A DNA stretch of 64,000 nucleotides, from positions 61,039,753 through 61,103,752 of the forward strand of contig CM055099.1 in assembly GCA_029204225.1 (NCBI GenBank), in the 5' to 3' direction. Below, piece after piece: positions 45,838 through 55,655 of the stretch (position 1 is the stretch's first letter; each line of letters opens with the position of its first letter). This DNA comes from Diphasiastrum complanatum (Eukaryota > Streptophyta > Lycopodiopsida > Lycopodiales > Lycopodiaceae). Below the pieces are notes generated by a model, which did no database searches, had not been told where the DNA came from, and was given only the letters and a program-made list of their open reading frames with translations. The translations under genes were made by a program, and so were the position numbers.

Positions 45838-46388
45838 ATTCAATCAATTTTTTTATATTTTCTATATCAGTATTAGGAACTGATAAAGCAACAGCTCCTT
45901 CTATAATCTCGTCCTCCTCTATTTCGGGAAGGGCCTCAATGCCTTTTAAGACAAGAGGAATATCTGCTACAAAATTGCCTTCCTCTGTATTAGGAAGGAC
46001 TTTTATTCCTTTTTGATCATATAAAATAAGATCTGCATCCTGAACAACCTGAAAGGCTGTTAAGGCAGAAGCAGCTTCCTTTTGAGGGCCTTCGATTGCA
46101 GGTGCAATGCTTATACCATATTGGGCAAAGGTTTTGATCAACTCTTGCCGAAATCTATATACATTATCATACGGCTCAAGAGTGAACTGTCATCACAAAA
46201 TCCGAGAATTAGCAAATTACAACCAATGATAGTAGTAAATTATGAATCAGAATGAAATGAACTACAGATGAATAGATTATTACCTTTTCAATATCTACAT
46301 CCGTTTGTAAGTTATACCATTCAAAAAATAGCTTCATATTGTACAGGACAAACCATGCACAGCTAAAAGTGTCATTTTGTTGTACACA
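45838..46388 (-). pseudogene. Ulp1-type (C48-like) cysteine protease exons
   Basis: Two exons with clean splice sites in one phase. The first (46388-46284), preceded by TATATATGTAG and followed by GTAATAATC, encodes CVQQNDTFSCAWFVLYNM and FFEWYNLQTDVDIEK. The spacing Q-x5-C with SC(A/G)xFVL matches the catalytic glutamine and cysteine region of Ulp1/adenain-fold proteases, which process SUMO or viral precursors. The second (46186-45838), after GATGACAG, continues FTLEPYDNVYRFRQELIKTF and ends with an acidic tail. The catalytic His/Asp region should lie in an upstream exon. A candidate at about 46665-46500 contains stops and shows no HW motif. SCA replaces the usual DCG, so activity is doubtful. 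Confidence 0.45.
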
Positions 46389-46780
46389 CTACATATATAG
46401 AACAAAAATTGATAGAAATTTTATTTATGCTATGATGATACATTTGAATTAAAAAAAGAATACATACATATCAAAGATAAATTGAATATACCTTGAGAGA
46501 TTTAATGGTTATATCTCCAATTAAAATTGTCGTTGTCGGTATTTTCCGAAATCAAATTCTCTATGTGTATTTGCAGTTGAGTTTAATTTTTACACATAGA
46601 AATTTTGATACTCCCTCCTTATTTATCTTTACAAAAAGAATGTTTAGGCTCCAATGTTGACTGCAACAACCAAGATACAAATATCGTTAAATTCATATTT
46701 ATGAAAAAAAATTCGTTCTTATTAAAGCAATGAGGCATGAAACAATCTAGATTAAAGGAACAAAAATAAAAGAGCAATCC

Positions 46781-47537
46781 TTACTTATTTTCATAAGGAA
46801 TCAAATAAAATTTCACCATAGGACTGCACTCGATAAAATAGACAGCCTTCTCAAAATTGGCTTCTTTCGTCTTTACCGCTCCCATGAAAAATGGACTAAC
46901 TACAAAAATTGTACCATGGGAATCGAAATTAATACTATTCTGCAAAAAAAAAACTCCAGCCTCTACTATTGCATTTGAAATTTCTAAGGTCTTATCTTTT
47001 AGCTCGGCACAAAATTTGAGACCTAATCTAAAGCTTCTATGTGTATTTGGAAGAAAAAAATCAAAAAAAGTTGTCGAGAAGATCAATTTTGTTAGCTAGG
47101 TAGGTCTCGTATTGATTATAATGGTCAGAATAAAAGAAAACCTGGGCTGGATCGTATGGAATTCTCACAAAAATATTATATACAGGAGCAGAAACAGAAG
47201 TGGAAAGAATATTTACAGATTTCTCCGCTCTTCTGGCTAGCTCCTCTTGGGTAATCAACACTTTTGGTGATGAAACCTACAGAGGAGTTGGACAAAAAAC
47301 AGGAGGAGGACTGGGTGAAGATTCTCGATCAGAGTCAAATTCTCCAGTATCTGACTCACAGCTCAGGAAGACACAGGGTCTCTTGGCCGGGATACATCTA
47401 GGAAGAAGAGAAACAGCTGGCCTTCGAGATCCAGCCTTCTTGGGGACAGCCTGCTTTCTCTTCCTCCTAGAGGTAGTAGGCACGTTGGTTCTATCCAGAG
47501 GCAGGTCTCTGGAGGTGCTGGCATTATCAACATGCAC
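46781..47537 (-). pseudogene. Linker region between histone H3-like and protease-like parts
   Basis: A minus-strand frame from 47537 encodes a basic segment likely to be a nuclear localisation signal (TSRRKRKQAVPKKAGSRR), then an acidic, proline-rich stretch (CESDTGEFDSDRESSPSPPP). A TAG at 47277-47279 interrupts it, after which the same frame continues: VLITQEELARRAEKSVNILS, YNIFVRIPYDPAQVFFY. A frameshift in a T run at about 47058 leads to DFFLPNTHRSFRLGLKFCAE and onward to PYENK, which ends at a GTAAGG donor (46784). The globular part is unrecognised. Whether it was fused to the histone-like part depends on a frame change near 47560. Confidence 0.45.
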
Positions 47538-47888
47538 ACCAGAATATCCATCCCGAAGCCTTTTGAGAATGACGAAATCCTGACACGCTTACCATGCACT
47601 GCCAAAAGACAAGTATCCTTAAAAAACTGGGATAGAAAATCTTCTGTAGCACCCTACAAGGCTTGCATGGCTGTCACGGCAAAACTAACATCCAACCAGA
47701 GTGACATTTCGTACAGATCGGTCGAAAGGGGTTTTAGAGATCAACAATTCAATTGATCTCTGAAGTTTTCTGATCTTCCTCAACCAGACTTGCTTCCTGC
47801 CACGCCTATGGCCAGTACCAGAGGGAACATGAGAATGCGATGGCTGTACAATGGTGATGGCACGGCCGGTGGATTTGGTCTTGGCCAT
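47520..47888 (-). pseudogene. Divergent histone H3, CENH3-like
   Basis: From the ATG at 47888 (a second ATG lies 3 bp upstream) the frame reads MAKTKSTGRAI, a short tail, then QVWLRKIRKLQRSIELLISK and TPFDRSVRNV. This aligns residue by residue with the H3 alpha-N and alpha-1 region ([22 protein letters not shown]). A frameshift follows near 47690. The alpha-2 part then reads FAVTAMQAL, a TAG at 47655-47657, GATEDFLSQFFKDTCLLAVH and GKRVRI. EDFL and the short non-canonical tail are more like centromeric H3 than canonical H3. No introns interrupt the histone fold, unlike typical plant CENH3. Function would be nucleosome binding; this copy is disrupted. It sits behind a well-formed promoter (48200-48460). 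Confidence 0.7.
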
Positions 47889-48197
47889 CATTCTCGGAAG
47901 AAGAAAATTAACAAAAAAAAGCTTGAACAAAACAAAACTGGATCAAAACAAAAAAAATTTGCGATGAAAGGGCGTTTGAGATCGATATTAGCACTGAATA
48001 TCGGTTTCGAACGCAAGACCTACAAAGATTATTTGCAGAAAAGAGATGCACGCTTGAAAGCGATATTGCACAGCACGCGATATCGGACTCGAGCGCACTG
48101 TGAGAGGGCGGAAGCTTGAAAGATGAAAGAGCGCGCTTGAGAGCGATATCGAGAGCTAAAAGTGAAAATTTTGCGAAAAAAAATGAAAATTCCGAGG

Positions 48198-48460
48198 ACT
48201 TATATATACAAAATTTTTGCACATGTGAAAAGACGGCCGAGACACGTGTCGTCAGATGATTAGACCACGTGCAATGTCTGTAATGACAATGATGAGCCAA
48301 TTATGAGGCCACGTGGGCTGATACACGTGTGCGAATCCCTAATCGACGCATGTCATTCTCGCACGTAACAGATGTCAGATCAATTATACTAGGTATGGCG
48401 CATTTAATTTTGCTAATCACAAGTCGACACGTGTTCCTTTGCTAGTCCTCCACACGTGCA
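48198..48460 (-). promoter_or_regulatory. Plant promoter with TATA box and six G-boxes
   Basis: On the minus strand, TATATATAAG (about 48200-48209) lies some 310 bp upstream of the H3-like ATG. Six CACGTG motifs lie farther upstream, at 48243, 48266, 48310, 48324, 48428 and 48453, several with ACACGTGT or CCACGTGG flanks. G-boxes bind bHLH and bZIP factors in light, ABA and clock responses. The 5' leader (47889-48190) contains repeated GATATCG elements (about 48000, 48063, 48081, 48146). Confidence 0.65.
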
Positions 48461-48577
48461 ATTTTTTTTTATAAATATGTCTTTTTGGGTTCGAATTTTC
48501 ACGCAAATTCACAATTGCTTTGTCAGATATCAATTTCAAGTGCGCCGCTTGCTCTCATTACATATCGTAGTGTAAAA

Positions 48578-49860
48578 TCAAAATCTTACCATATAATGTG
48601 TTATACGATCAACACCCCATGCACTCTGAACTGCATCCACAAATTCATTGGTTGTTTTCTGTATCATTTGAACATCGGTATTTGAAAATTTATCTTTTTT
48701 CAAGTATTTCACCATGTTGTCTACGTTTTCTAAACTTCTACTTTGTGTATACGAGTAGAACCTTCTTCTTCGAAATCTTGAGTTGCTGCAATAATTTTTT
48801 TCCAAATTGTGTATTGAACCTTAGATTGTTTGCCAGAATAATTTGATAAAAATCTTCGAGCTTTAGATCCTCCAATGCTCGACTTGCATGGAATATTTCC
48901 TGTTTTACCTGATAACTTGTCATCTTTTTTTATTTTAACATGGCCTTTATGTAAGCCTGCTTTAAAAAAAATTCTCTAATCTGGAAATAGCTTCCTTTAT
49001 AGAGGCCTCTGGCTCGAAATTCCATGCAAACAAGATGTAAGAATATATTATTATTTCTATAATACGCACCTTCGCATGCAATGTACAGATACGAACATTT
49101 CGTAGAGGAATCGATAGTACAGGTTTCCAATTAGGATCTTCTCAATCTCTTAATATTCATGTACTCCTTGTCATGTCTTTTGCTGTTTTCATGCAGTACA
49201 AACAAGGGTGTTTAGAGTTAGCGCCATGAGATACATTGAACATACATTTTAATGTTTTCAAATCTCCTGCTAAATGCCATTCAATGTTGAAAGTGCCAAT
49301 TCCAGGAATATTGAGTGGAACTCCCTCCATGTGATTTTTTATGGTGGCAGGATATGATGTTCTATTAAATATCCATGAGAGAATGTTATGGTCTTCTTTT
49401 AGCACCTATAAGAGAATACAAAAAAATGATTAGCCTCATAATATTAACATAGAGAAGATTTAAGATATGAAATCCATATTCAAATGATTATCCCTATTTA
49501 TTATGCAAAGGGACTGCTATACCTGAAATGCTGCCAACCACCAAATATCATTTTCTGATTGAACACTAAAATTGAGGCCTTCTGAGTCTTCTGAATTTGA
49601 AAGTGCTCCATTCATGATCATGAGACTGACTCTTTCCATTTTTTGTCCTTTTATAATTTCAGACTCATCTAACTTGAGAACAACTATCAATTTGTTATTG
49701 ACATTCTCATCTGTAATATCGTAAAAGTTTATGATGAATGTTAATAACTGATTAATGTCAATAAATAAATTGTTGGAATTGTTATATGCTAGACTTTCTC
49801 ATTTCGAGCAATACACTTCATTGATATGAGATAAATTACCAACTATTGTCTGCATACCAT
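48578..49860 (-). pseudogene. DDE-type transposase-like gene, catalytic region
   Basis: Exon A (about 49860-49523) encodes NNKLIVVLKLDESEIIKGQK, the likely first catalytic Asp, and ends FSVQSENDIWWLAAFQ before GTATAG. Exon B starts at 49405 after CTCTTATAG, in frame, with IPGIGTFNIEWHLAGDLKTL (second Asp in GD) and ANSKHPCLYCMK, the CxxC that follows the second Asp in several eukaryotic DDE transposase superfamilies. Two TGA stops and a frameshift in a T run (about 48968) follow: VLSIPLRNVRICTLHAKVRI, EASIKEAISRLENF, KDDKLSGKTGNIPCKSSIGG. The last block ends FVDAVQSAWGVDRITHYM at a GTAAGA donor (48589). I recognise the general type but not the superfamily. It is clearly inactive. Confidence 0.55.
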
Positions 49861-49863
49861 GGT

Positions 49864-50326
49864 TTAACATGTCTTTTTTTTTTTAAAAGATGAAATGGTC
49901 GTGGGATCATTAGAGGAGTTTTGAGCTCCAATCTCATCATTACTAGTTGTGTAATGATGCAAAGAAGATTTCAACCTTTGGATCTCCTCCTTGAGCATCT
50001 CATTTTCATCCAAACAAGTTTTCATCTTTGTAGATTTTTCTTTGCACTCCTTTGATATTTTCCTTGATTCCTCTTCCAAATAATGTATTCTTTGCAATGA
50101 ATGTGCATTCCCATAGAGCATCAAATTCTCACAGTAACCCAAAAGGCCATTTTTACCATGACACATATAGATTATTAACTGACTCACCGAATGAAAATCT
50201 GGGTGCTGCAATAAACATGGATCAATAGGATACAATGTTCTCGATGATCATAAATCTACATGTTTTAGCTTTTCCTCCCTGTATCGGACCATATCAGAAG
50301 TTGACAATTTGGGTTGCTTTGAATTT
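49864..50326 (-). pseudogene. Upstream coiled-coil exons of the transposase-like gene
   Basis: The frame 50235-49864 has a heptad-rich segment (RIHYLEEESRKISKECKEKS, LDENEMLKEEIQRLKSSLHH) typical of a coiled coil. Just upstream, a short frame encodes QPKLSTSDMVRYREEKLKHV. The Copia element at 50327-56306 cuts this frame. Its continuation lies at 56312 onward. Assignment to the same gene as 48578-49860 is by orientation and spacing. Confidence 0.4.
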
Positions 50327-51016
50327 TGTGAAAAATTGCCTACATTGGCAAATCTAGCCATGTAGAATATTGTACATTTTGTTAATATTGTTTGTTGGTT
50401 ACTTGAATGGCCAAAGTGCCACTTGTACATACACACCTAAAGTAGGTTACCACGAGTCAAGAGGAGTGGTTGTGTCTATTTGGTAGTGATTCCTACTTTG
50501 TAGGATCTAGACCATGATTTATGATGAGATTTGTACCTACCATGCACCTACCAAGCATGACTCTTGGATGTAGGCTAGGATTTTCACATTAGGGCAAGAA
50601 AGTGGAGTCTACTTCCTTATTACATGCTGGATTTTCACCTAACTTTGCAAAGGAAGTGTGTTTTACTATGTATTTCCATTCTCCATAATGAGAAGATAGA
50701 AAATTTTTGGAGCTCATTGGCAATCTCAAGCTAGTTCACTATGTACATTGAGTTTTTGTGATCCAAATGAAACCAAATCAATTTCTACTTGTTTCTTAGG
50801 TTGAAGGCCGTACTACAAACTTTAGTACACACGTGTGGGCTTGGATTTCAATGTTGATCAATGCTTTTGATTGTTAATGCTTGTTGTTTGTCAAACTGCC
50901 AATCTAGATCAACTTTTTTGTGTCTAGTTTTTTGATAGATTGTTAAGCAAGCATCCAATCACTCTTGTGGATCTTTTGTAGATCCATTTATGGTCCTAAA
51001 GTATAGTACTTTCACA
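50327..51016 (+). repeat. 5' LTR
   Basis: 690 bp. Its 3' part, from about 50700 on (GGCAATCTCAAGCTAGTTCA through GGTCCTAAAGTA), is nearly identical to the LTRs at 11-23 kb, while the 5' part (U3) differs beyond scattered blocks. Confidence 0.9.
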
Positions 51017-51028
51017 TGGTATCAGAGC
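51017..51028 (+). promoter_or_regulatory. Primer-binding site (tRNA-iMet)
   Basis: TGGTATCAGAGC directly follows the LTR end TTTCACA. Confidence 0.92.
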
Positions 51029-51649
51029 CAAGCACAAGAGCATAAGCCATTGATCTAATGCAAATCCATTTTTAGCAAGTTTTGGTGCTAAAAGCTAGTA
51101 TTGAGAGGGCAAGCTAGAATCTTGATTTTGGTGAGGAGATTTGATCCCAAACTTGTTAGGGGTCCAAATCCGTACTGTCCACATGTGTGGGCATCTCTGA
51201 ACCAGCATTTAATAACCCATATTCATTGGATCATAGAAAATTCATATGGTGTCAGTTTGATGTAATTTTTGGTGCAAATCCTAGGATAAGCTACCAAGAT
51301 CACTTGCCATTGATTAGATTTGAATTTGTTTCATGAAAACTAATTAATCTAGGCTGATTTCAGACCTTCTTAAAGTGGAAACCAGGTCTTGAAAGTACAT
51401 CAAAGTGAATGAGAGAGATAGAGTCAGTTTTTGTCCAAGAATAGCCAAGATTGGTAAGATTTGCTTGAGTGTAGTTTTCATCTCATCTTATCTTCATTCC
51501 AACTTGTGAGGGAGTGATAGAACTATGATTACAAATCCATCTGTTGGATTAGAACTCAACATTTGAGTGAAACACTGCAAGTTAGAAACCTTTGTGAAGT
51601 TTCAGGTCCAAACAAATCTATATCTTGTGTGTAGAATCTTGCTAGTAAG

Positions 51650-52951
51650 ATGGGATCAGTGGGAGCCTACCTTCTAGAACCTAGTGAGAGGTTAAATTCT
51701 ACCAATTATGCTATTTGGAAAGTGAGGATGGAGTCACTAATGGTGCTCCAGGATCTTTATGAGTTTCTAATAGATGATGAAGATGAACCTCTAGGTGCAT
51801 AGGAATTAGTGAGATACAAGAAGAGGTCTAGGCTTGCACTTCACTGTATTAAGATGAATGTAAGCAATGATCTTTTAAGGGAAGTATCATCATGTAAGAG
51901 TGCTAAAGAGACTTGGGAATCTTTAAAATCTATCTATGAGTCTAGTAACACTTCGAGGGTTCTCATGCTTAGGAATCAGATTCTACAAAGCATGAAGAGG
52001 AGTGATGAGAATGCACAAGATTATGTGCTAAGAATCAAGTCTCTTAATAGGGAGTTAGCTTCCATTGGAGAGAAGATTCAAGATAGTGAGCTTGTTCAGA
52101 TTGTCCTAAATGGTCTAGGGAGTGGCTTTACAAATTTGGTCCAAAGCTTTGCAATCCAAGACACTTTGCCTACTATAGAAAAGCTACACAGTGTATTAGT
52201 AGTTGAAGAGTGTAGGATGTTGCATACCAATGCAAGAATGAATGCTATTTCTCTGCAGGATGGTGATGAGAAAGCTAATTTCTCATTCAAAAGCAAGAAG
52301 AAGACCAATGGCAAAAAGAAGCACTTCAAGGAGACCAAGGAGGAGGATGAGGCTTCAAGCTCAAAGGGCAAGTTCAAAGACAAGTCCAAGTACAAATGTT
52401 TTTTCTGTGGAAAGAAAGGACATTTTGCATCAGAATGTCTCAAGAAGAAGAAGGCACAAGAGAGCAAACAAAGCAACATTGCACATCAGGAGGAAGAGGA
52501 AGATGAAGAGTCATCCTTGATGGTTTCCAACAAACCACCATCATCCAAGAGCAACACCAATGATTCTTGGTGGATTGATAGTGGGGCAAGTTCCCACATG
52601 ACATATCAAAAGGACATATTCTCCACCTTACTTTCTTACAATGACTTAAATAGATCAATCTATACTGCAAGTAGTCAAGAATGTAAGATAAGTGGAATAG
52701 GAACAATTCCCTTGTATGTGGGATCATCCAAAAGGATGAATCTAGATAATGTTCTTTATGTTCCTAAGTTAACCAAGAATTTGCTTAGTGTTGGCCAGTT
52801 AATGGATAATGGCCTAGATGTACAATTTAAGCATGGAGTTTGTTCCATCCTTAGAAATGATGAATGTATAGACAAAGGCTTTAAGCAAGGTAGATTATTT
52901 AAGCTTGATGCTAATATTGCAGTGGAGAGTGTTAACTTGGCAAAGGTGTAG
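51650..52951 (+). pseudogene. Copia gag-protease, two premature TAG codons
   Basis: The frame starts at the ATG at 51650 (GSVGAYLLEPSERLNSTNYA). It stops at codon 51 (TAG at 51800-51802), where sister copies have CAG, then stays open to 52951. It contains the gag helix HCIKMNVSNDLLREV, LRNQILQSMKRSDE, a Lys-rich spacer, the knuckle CFFCGKKGHFASEC, an acidic spacer, and the protease motif WWIDSGASSHM with ENVLYVP-like NLDNVLYVPKLTKNLLSVGQ. The second TAG at 52949 separates it from integrase in the same frame. Copia elements normally express one long Gag-Pol frame, so both stops would abolish pol expression. Confidence 0.88.
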
Positions 52952-54117
52952 CTATCAAAGGTGGAACTGTGGCACAAAAGGTTGGGCCACCCCAACTACA
53001 AAGCCATGGAATCTATGGCTACAAAGGAGCTTGCAGTTGGACTCCCCAAGCATTTGTCAAAGTGTGGGAAGAGATGTGAAGCATGCAGCCTCTCAAAGGC
53101 TCACAAGCTACCCTTCTCAAGATCTACATCAAGATCAAACTCTCCTCTTGAACTCATCCATTCGGATGTTCATAGTTTTTCACATGAGTCTAATGGTGGT
53201 GCCAAGTACTATGTAATCTTCATTGATGACTATTCTAGATTTTGTTGGATGTACCTCTTGTCTAGCAAATCAATGGTGTTTGATTCTTTTGTAAAGTTCA
53301 AGACTTTGGTAGAAAATCAACTTAGTACCAAGATTAAGGTATTAAGGAGTGATAATGGAGGTGAATTGACTTTTGTATTTCTAATGGCATAAAGAGGGAG
53401 TTGTCATGTCCATACACCCCTCAACAAAATGGAGTGAGTGAGAGAAGAAATAGATCTCTTTGTGAGTGTGCTAAGGCCTTAAGGCTAGATGCTTCTCTAT
53501 CCAAACCATTTTGGGGTGAAGCAATAACTTGTGCTAACTATTTGTGCAATAGATTGCCAAACCAAGCCATTGGAGGAATCACACCATTTGAAGCTCTATT
53601 TGGAGAGAAGCCCAATCTCAAAGATCTCAAAGTTTTTGGATCCACTTGCTATGTACACCAATCCTTGGATAAGAGAAGGAAGGATGATGCAACATCCATC
53701 AAAGGCATCTTTGTGGGATATGGTGAGAATAGCAAAGGTTATAGAGTCTTCAATCCCATCACTAGCAAGGTGATAGTGAGTAGGGATGTTATTTTTGATG
53801 AAGGACATGCTTGTGATTTGGATGATAATGCTACTAATCATCTTGATGCCAAGGATCATGCTAGGATGGAGGAGGAGCTTCCAAGTGAAGAAGAACTTGA
53901 GGATCCACCTCAAGATGCAAGAACTCCAAGAACTCCAAGAAGATCTACAAGGGCAAGATCCGAGCCATTGAGGCTCACCTATGATGGTCAAGGTGATCAA
54001 AGGGAAGGCTCATCATCTTTCACATCTTACACCTTTCTTACTTACAAGCATCTTCATAGCCAACATGCTATGAAGATGCTTGTAAGTCTAAAAGTTGGAT
54101 GGATGCTATGCAAGTAG
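52952..54117 (+). pseudogene. Copia integrase
   Basis: The HHCC zinc region begins ELWHKRLGHPNYKAMESMA and continues CGKRCEACSLSKAHKLPF. The catalytic core follows with HSDVHSF, FIDDYSRFCWMYLLSSKSM and RSDNGGEL. A small deletion and frameshift at about 53368 removes residues after the second catalytic Asp region. The other frame resumes at 53380 with SCPYTPQQNGVSERRNRSLC, the region with the catalytic glutamate in the family. The C-terminal part has KVFGSTCYVHQSLDKRRKDD and the basic linker PRTPRRSTRARSEPLRL. A second frameshift comes at the palindrome at 54041-54086. Confidence 0.88.
54041..54086. repeat. Perfect 20-bp inverted repeat inside pol
   Basis: Arms 54041-54060 and 54067-54086 (first arm CTTACAAGCATCTTCATAGC) enclose the 6-base loop CAACAT. 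It coincides with the frameshift between the integrase and RT frames. The downstream arm reads as family coding sequence (EDACKSKSWMDAM), so the upstream arm is probably the novelty. Confidence 0.9.
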
Positions 54118-55655
54118 AGTATGATGCTTTTATTGAGAATCATACTTGGGATCTTGTGGATCTTCCTCAAGGGAAGAAACCTCTTGATTGCAAGTGGGTG
54201 TTTAGATTGAAGTATAATCAAGATGGATCAATAAGCAAGCATAAAGCTAGGCTTGTTGCCAAAGGTTTTTTACAAACCAAAGGCATTGACTATGATGAGA
54301 CTTTTGCTCCTGTGGCTAAGCTTGTTACTATCAGGTTGATCATTAGTCTTGCTACAACCTTCAATTGGGAGCTATTCCAACTTGACTTCACAAATGCATT
54401 TCTCAATGCTTATTTGGAGGAAGAGATCTACATGAGGCAACCCGAGGGCTTCATCAAGGCAAAGCATGAAGGAAAGGTGTGTTTTTTGAAGAAGAGCCTT
54501 TATGGGCTCAAGCAAGCACCTAGAGCATGGTACTCTAGGCTAAACTCTTTTCTCATTTCCATCAATTTTGTAATGAGTGCCTATGATCCATCATTGTATA
54601 TAAGTTTTCATGATGGCATGATCATTATTCTTGTTTTGTATGTAGATGACATTATCTTGACTGGTAATGATCTAGATGGAATTAGAGATGTGAAAATTGC
54701 TTTAGCCAAAGAGTTTAAGATGGTAGATCTCGGCCTATTGAGCTTCATTCTTGGAATAGAGGTTATTAGAGGATGTGATTTTAGCTTCATTTGTCAATCT
54801 AAATATGCTACATCCATCCTAGATAGATTTGGAATGAAGAATTGTAAAGGCATTGAGACACCAATGGAGCAACATGTAAAAGCATCTATTGGTTGTGATG
54901 AAGCATCCTTTGAGGACATCACATTATATAGAAGGCTTATTGGCTCCTTGATCTATTTAACTATAACTAGACCTGATCTTAGTTATAGTGTTGGAAAGTA
55001 AAGCCAATTCATGCAAAGTCCTCTAGTTTCACATTGGAAGATGGCCAAAAGAGTTCTTAGATACATTTCATTCACTAAGAATTTTGGTATTTTGTATAGA
55101 GGAACTAATCTTGGCTTAAGAGCCTATAGTGACTCGGATTTTGCAGGTGACAAAGTGGATAGAAGATCAACAAGTGCCTTTGCCACCTTTCTATGTGATG
55201 TAGTAGTATCATGGCTTTCCAAAAAGCAAGATATCATCTCCCTATATTCCACAGAATCCGAATACAAGGCCTTGACATCAACATGCAAGGAGGTCTTGTG
55301 GCTCAAAAGGCTATTGGTGGAGCTTCATGTCATGGAGGAGGAGATCCCTATCATCTAATGTGACAACCAATCAGCCCAATCACTTGCAACTAATCCTACA
55401 TTCCATGCCAGGAGCAAACACATCGAAATTGCTCATCATTTCGTGAGGGAAAAAGTGCAAGCTAAAGAGATCAAGCTCCAACACGTGCCATCATCAAGTT
55501 GCTTGGATGATTTGTTTACTAAACCTTTACCTAAAGATTCATTTGTCAAGCTTAGATCTTCAATTGGAGTTATTGATAAAAGCATTGTGATCTCCAAGGC
55601 TAGATTTGAGGAGGAGTGTGAAAAATTGCCTACATTGGCAAATCTAGCCATGTAA
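54072..55655 (+). pseudogene. Copia reverse transcriptase and RNase H
   Basis: The RT frame carries KWVFRLKYNQDGSISKHKAR, FQLDFTNAFLNAYLEEEIYM, LYGLKQAPRAWYSRLNSFL and the catalytic LYVDDIIL near 54640. Then come FKMVDLGLLSFILGIEV and TRPDLSYSVGK. TAA stops at 54999-55001 and 55356-55358 break it in frame. RNase H shows AYSDSDFAGDKVDRRSTSA, STESEYKALTS, CDNQSAQSLATNP and HARSKHIEIAHHFVREKV. The final stop (55653-55655) lies 37 bp inside the 3' LTR, so the last 13 residues are encoded by U3. Confidence 0.9.
55608..55616 (+). promoter_or_regulatory. Polypurine tract
   Basis: GAGGAGGAG directly precedes the 3' LTR and is the expected plus-strand primer. Confidence 0.8.
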
